Source: Candidatus Zixiibacteriota bacterium (lineage in GTDB: Bacteria > Zixibacteria > MSB-5A5 > JAABVY01). Taken from it: a DNA stretch of 8,373 bases. Below the pieces are notes generated by a model that saw only the letters and a list, made by a program, of their open reading frames with translations, was not told the DNA's origin and searched no databases. The DNA lies in assembly GCA_014730285.1 (NCBI GenBank), contig WJIM01000004.1:1-8373 (forward strand), written 5' to 3'. The translations under genes and the position numbers were made by a program. Position 1 is the stretch's first letter. Each line of letters begins with the position of its first letter. Positions 5,814-8,373 of this stretch are shown one piece after another.

Positions 5814-7616
5814 ATGGGAAACAGGGTTAAATCGCAAGGACCTCTGGCGGTCTTCATTTTCTGCCTGGCTCTCTGTACCCTCATCGGTACGCCGCTGTTT
5901 GCGCTCGACTATACCTATGACGAGAATGCAGGCTTTTTATATTCGGAAGCACTGGATTCGTATCGTCAGGATAAATTCGAGCAATCCGCAGAGCAGTTTG
6001 CAGAGCTTGTGAATGATTATCCCTGGGATGCACGAATCACCATATTCAAACTTCTGCAGGGCAAGTCGCTTTTCTACTCCGGCAATTTCGAACAGAGTAA
6101 AGACGTTTTTCAGCGCTTGATAAAGGCCCATCCAAAATCGACTTATGTTTCCCCCAGCCATTATTTTCTGGGCAAGATATATTATTTTCAGGAGAGCTAC
6201 GACAGTTCGGTGCAGGCCTTCATGAAAGCCGCCAACAACTCCCGTGAACGTGAGCACACCGAAATCTATACCGAAAATTTCATCTCAGTAGCGCGTGCGC
6301 ATCTTGAAGCTGATGAGCTGTATTCGTATATGCGTGAAGCGCAGGGCAAGGAGTTCGCCTTTGAAGTAGGTTGGGCGGCGGCCGAGAAATACTACGCTGA
6401 AAGACGATTCGAACGGGCCGAGGATATTATAGCCGAACTTGAGGCGCGTTACCCGGACTTTGCCGATGACCGCCGTCTGAGCGCTCTCAGCCAGAAGATA
6501 GTGCAGTTCGCCTCACAGAAAGCGATTATTGCGCTTTTCGCACCGCTTTCCGGCGACTGGGCACGGTTTGGACGGATGATGTCCAACGCTGTCGATCTGG
6601 CAATTGCAGAATACCGGGAAGAGCCGGGGATTGAAGTCGAGAAAAAGATATATGATACTTTCGGCGACATGATCGCCGCCGCTATCGATGCCAAGAGGCT
6701 GACAGATAATCCGGTCTCGGCCATAATCGGACCGTTATCCTCGGGCGAGGCGGTGGGAGTAGCCGCATTTTCCGATATCGGCAATATCCCTGTAATTGCT
6801 CCGACAGCTTCAGAAAAAGGGCTGACCTCGGTTTCCGATATGCTTTTCCAGCTCACACCCACGCCGGAACGGATGGGTGAAGCGTTAGCCGAGATGGTGG
6901 CTCGCGATATCGGGCTCGACTCGGTAGCAGTGCTGGCGCCTCTTGATAATTACGGCAAGCAGATAGCCGACGGCTTCGTACATACCGCCATAGACAGCGG
7001 CGCGACCGTATTCTATCAGACTTTTTATCCCCGCGGCACTCGTGACTATCGCAGATTCCTTCTGGAACTCAAGGAGGAGCTTCTGCCGGACACATTTGTG
7101 GCCGAGATATTCCTGAATGAAGAGGGGGATACTATGGAGGTTGAGGAGATTCCGGTTCATGTCCCGGCGATCTTTATGCCCTCCTACGAATCCGAACTGA
7201 AACTGATTCTGCCCCAGCTTCGTTTTTATAAAATCAACACTATCCTGCTCGGTTCCGATTCCTACGGGGAGAGCGAGATAGTGGAAATGCGTGAGAGTAA
7301 GGATAATCCAGTGCTGTTTGTTTCGAAGACATTAACACTTCCGGAGGATACGCTCTGGCTCAAATTCAACTACCTTTATCAAACAGAGTATGAAGAACCG
7401 CCCGAGGAGGTGGCGGCGGCTACCTATGATGCGGCCAATATAGTACTCGACTGCGTAAAGAAGGGGCTGTATACCTCGGATGAGATCTGGAAATGTGTGC
7501 GGGAGAAGCAGGAATATGAGGGCGCCTCGGGAAAAATTCGTTTCAGCGCTCAAAGAGAGAATGTTTATGTGCCCGTATATTTCTTGACGGAAGGAGAGAT
7601 TATCCGGCTGGAATGA
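5814..7616 (+). CDS. Exported TPR plus type-1 periplasmic-binding-fold protein (LpoA-like architecture)
   Basis: A 600-aa envelope protein. Residues 1 to about 30 form a signal peptide (basic start, hydrophobic 11-29, cleavage near LFA|LDY); C17 and C21 do not sit in a lipobox. Helical TPR-like repeats follow at about 42-71, 77-107, 113-143 and 187-215, each with paired Tyr/Phe/Ala helices (for example LYSEALDSYRQDKFEQSAEQ). From about 236 to 598 is a type-1 periplasmic binding fold like branched-chain amino acid binding proteins: IALFAPLSGDW at 238-248, IIGPLSSGEA at 304-313, and VIAPTASEKG at 327-336. In E. coli, TPR plus this fold occurs in LpoA, the outer-membrane activator of penicillin-binding protein 1A. 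Solute binding is the alternative, but no ABC permease genes are beside it. ATG 5814 has only an A/T-rich stretch upstream and no Shine-Dalgarno. Its stop overlaps larE by four bases. Architecture is well supported; role is inferred. Confidence 0.8.
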   Translation: MGNRVKSQGPLAVFIFCLALCTLIGTPLFALDYTYDENAGFLYSEALDSYRQDKFEQSAEQFAELVNDYPWDARITIFKLLQGKSLFYSGNFEQSKDVFQRLIKAHPKSTYVSPSHYFLGKIYYFQESYDSSVQAFMKAANNSREREHTEIYTENFISVARAHLEADELYSYMREAQGKEFAFEVGWAAAEKYYAERRFERAEDIIAELEARYPDFADDRRLSALSQKIVQFASQKAIIALFAPLSGDWARFGRMMSNAVDLAIAEYREEPGIEVEKKIYDTFGDMIAAAIDAKRLTDNPVSAIIGPLSSGEAVGVAAFSDIGNIPVIAPTASEKGLTSVSDMLFQLTPTPERMGEALAEMVARDIGLDSVAVLAPLDNYGKQIADGFVHTAIDSGATVFYQTFYPRGTRDYRRFLLELKEELLPDTFVAEIFLNEEGDTMEVEEIPVHVPAIFMPSYESELKLILPQLRFYKINTILLGSDSYGESEIVEMRESKDNPVLFVSKTLTLPEDTLWLKFNYLYQTEYEEPPEEVAAATYDAANIVLDCVKKGLYTSDEIWKCVREKQEYEGASGKIRFSAQRENVYVPVYFLTEGEIIRLE

Positions 7617-8373
7617 GAGACGAACTGCTTGAAAAATACGAGAAGCTCAAAAGTATAATAGCGGGCTTTGATTCGGTGATTGTGGCATACTCAGGCGGTC
7701 TTGACTCCGCCTTTTTACTTTATGCCGCTGTAGATACTCTGGGCGCAGGACATATCTCCGCGGTTACCGCCGATTCGCCCAGCTACCCGCGAAGCGAGAT
7801 GAAAAAGGCGCAGGAATTCGCCCAATTCCTGGGACTGGGAGAGCGGCATAAGATAATTAAAACCGGGGAGCTCGACGATCCCAACTACGCCAAAAATCCG
7901 GTCGACCGCTGTTTCTTCTGCAAGCAGGAGCTTTACGGCAGGCTGGCCGATCCGTCGATATTCGACGGGCATGATGTGGTCTTTGACGGGTTCAATGCCG
8001 ATGATGTAGGCGATTTCCGTCCGGGGCGAAAGGCGGCGGAGAAATTCAATGTGCGCTCGCCATTGTATGAGGCCGGCTTAACTAAAGCCGAGCTGCGCGA
8101 ACTGGCCAGCCATTTCGGGCTGGAGGTCTGGGACAAACCGCAGATGGCATGTCTGGCCTCACGGATTCCCTACGGCTCGCCGGTTACCAAGGAGAAGCTG
8201 GAGCAGGTGGAAAAGGCCGAGGAGTATCTTCATTCGCTGGGATTCAAGCAGCTGCGGGTACGTCATCACGACAAACTGGCGCGGATAGAACTGCCGCTGG
8301 ATGACATAAAAAAGGTTTACAATCAGGAATTACATGATAAAATAGCTGATGAGTTCCGCAGGCTGGGATTTGT
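7613..8373 (+). CDS. larE: ATP-dependent sacrificial sulfur transferase LarE (3' end outside window)
   Basis: LarE installs sulfur on the pyridinium-dicarboxylate precursor of the nickel-pincer cofactor of lactate racemase-type enzymes, acting with LarB and LarC. The frame is open from ATG 7613 to the window end, giving 253 residues; LarE is usually about 270-280 aa, so only a short C-terminal piece is missing. The PP-loop SGGLDS is at 27-32 (AMP-forming ATP site), GFNADDVGDFRPGRKAA at 126-142, RSPLYEAGLTKAELR at 148-162 and ACLASRIPYG at 179-188. Cysteines C100 and C103 (RCFFCK) plus C180 match the three-cysteine variant of the family; C180 is at the place of the sacrificial cysteine C176 of Lactobacillus LarE. 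The start overlaps the previous stop as ATGA; AAGGAG at 7591-7596 is 16 bases upstream, rather far. No larA, larB or larC is visible in the window. The LarE call is strong. Confidence 0.92.
   Translation, partial: MRDELLEKYEKLKSIIAGFDSVIVAYSGGLDSAFLLYAAVDTLGAGHISAVTADSPSYPRSEMKKAQEFAQFLGLGERHKIIKTGELDDPNYAKNPVDRCFFCKQELYGRLADPSIFDGHDVVFDGFNADDVGDFRPGRKAAEKFNVRSPLYEAGLTKAELRELASHFGLEVWDKPQMACLASRIPYGSPVTKEKLEQVEKAEEYLHSLGFKQLRVRHHDKLARIELPLDDIKKVYNQELHDKIADEFRRLGF

Noticed and set aside
5862..5879. Lipoprotein signal (cysteines 17 and 21) in the LpoA-like protein
   Set aside because: Neither cysteine has a small residue (G, A or S) at -1 in a lipobox; the cleavage site LFA|LDY for a standard signal peptide fits better.
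6449..6862. 137-codon - strand open frame inside the LpoA-like gene
   Set aside because: Antisense to a conserved binding-fold domain; Ser/Ala-rich composition typical of shadow frames.
7933..8136. 67-codon - strand open frame at the right end
   Set aside because: Antisense to the conserved core of larE.

Overview
All recognisable genes lie on the + strand, packed with gaps of less than about 125 bases. The window holds seven complete protein genes plus one split by the right edge: eight in all beyond the first (M1 peptidase, pth, rpsF, rpsR, a DUF2232 membrane protein, rplI, a bifunctional-nuclease-family gene, a TPR/periplasmic-binding-protein gene, and a partial larE). No rRNA, tRNA, CRISPR array, insertion sequence, phage gene or long repeat was seen. 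The likely host is a free-living Gram-negative-type bacterium of the FCB superphylum or a neighbouring uncultured phylum. A Zixibacteria-like lineage is my best guess, because a secreted enzyme ending in an Ig-like domain and a dockerin-type repeat pair of the form 'VYLINYIY..G' is common there. This is inference from style, not from a phylogeny.

Region 1 (1-2430): a monocistronic-looking unit with a sigma-70-like promoter (19-46), a good Shine-Dalgarno, a secreted zinc aminopeptidase of family M1 with an Ig-like domain and a dockerin-type tail, and a rho-independent terminator (2397-2429).

Region 2 (2456-5296): a translation-centred cluster. A promoter lies almost on top of the pth start. 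Then come pth (peptidyl-tRNA hydrolase), rpsF (S6) with a hairpin leader that may be an S6:S18 autoregulatory element, rpsR (S18), a polytopic DUF2232/YybS-type membrane protein, and rplI (L9) with its own likely promoter. The order rpsF-rpsR-DUF2232-rplI is a known conserved neighbourhood, here without the ssb gene that often sits between rpsF and rpsR and without the gdpP-type gene seen in Firmicutes.

Region 3 (5296-8373): three closely packed genes continuing from rplI. A BFN/DUF151-family protein overlaps rplI by one base. An exported TPR plus type-1 periplasmic-binding-fold protein of LpoA-like architecture follows 11 bases later. larE (ATP-dependent sacrificial sulfur transferase) overlaps that gene by four bases and is cut off by the window edge. 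The cluster links ribosome assembly genes to cell-envelope and cofactor genes, but the sequence alone does not show that the later genes share a pathway.

Most of the window is ordinary housekeeping DNA. The items most worth checking are the rpsF leader, the dockerin-type tail on the peptidase, the long acidic tail of S6, the three-cysteine pattern of LarE, and the coupling of larE to the LpoA-like gene. I found no clear case of an undescribed biological system.
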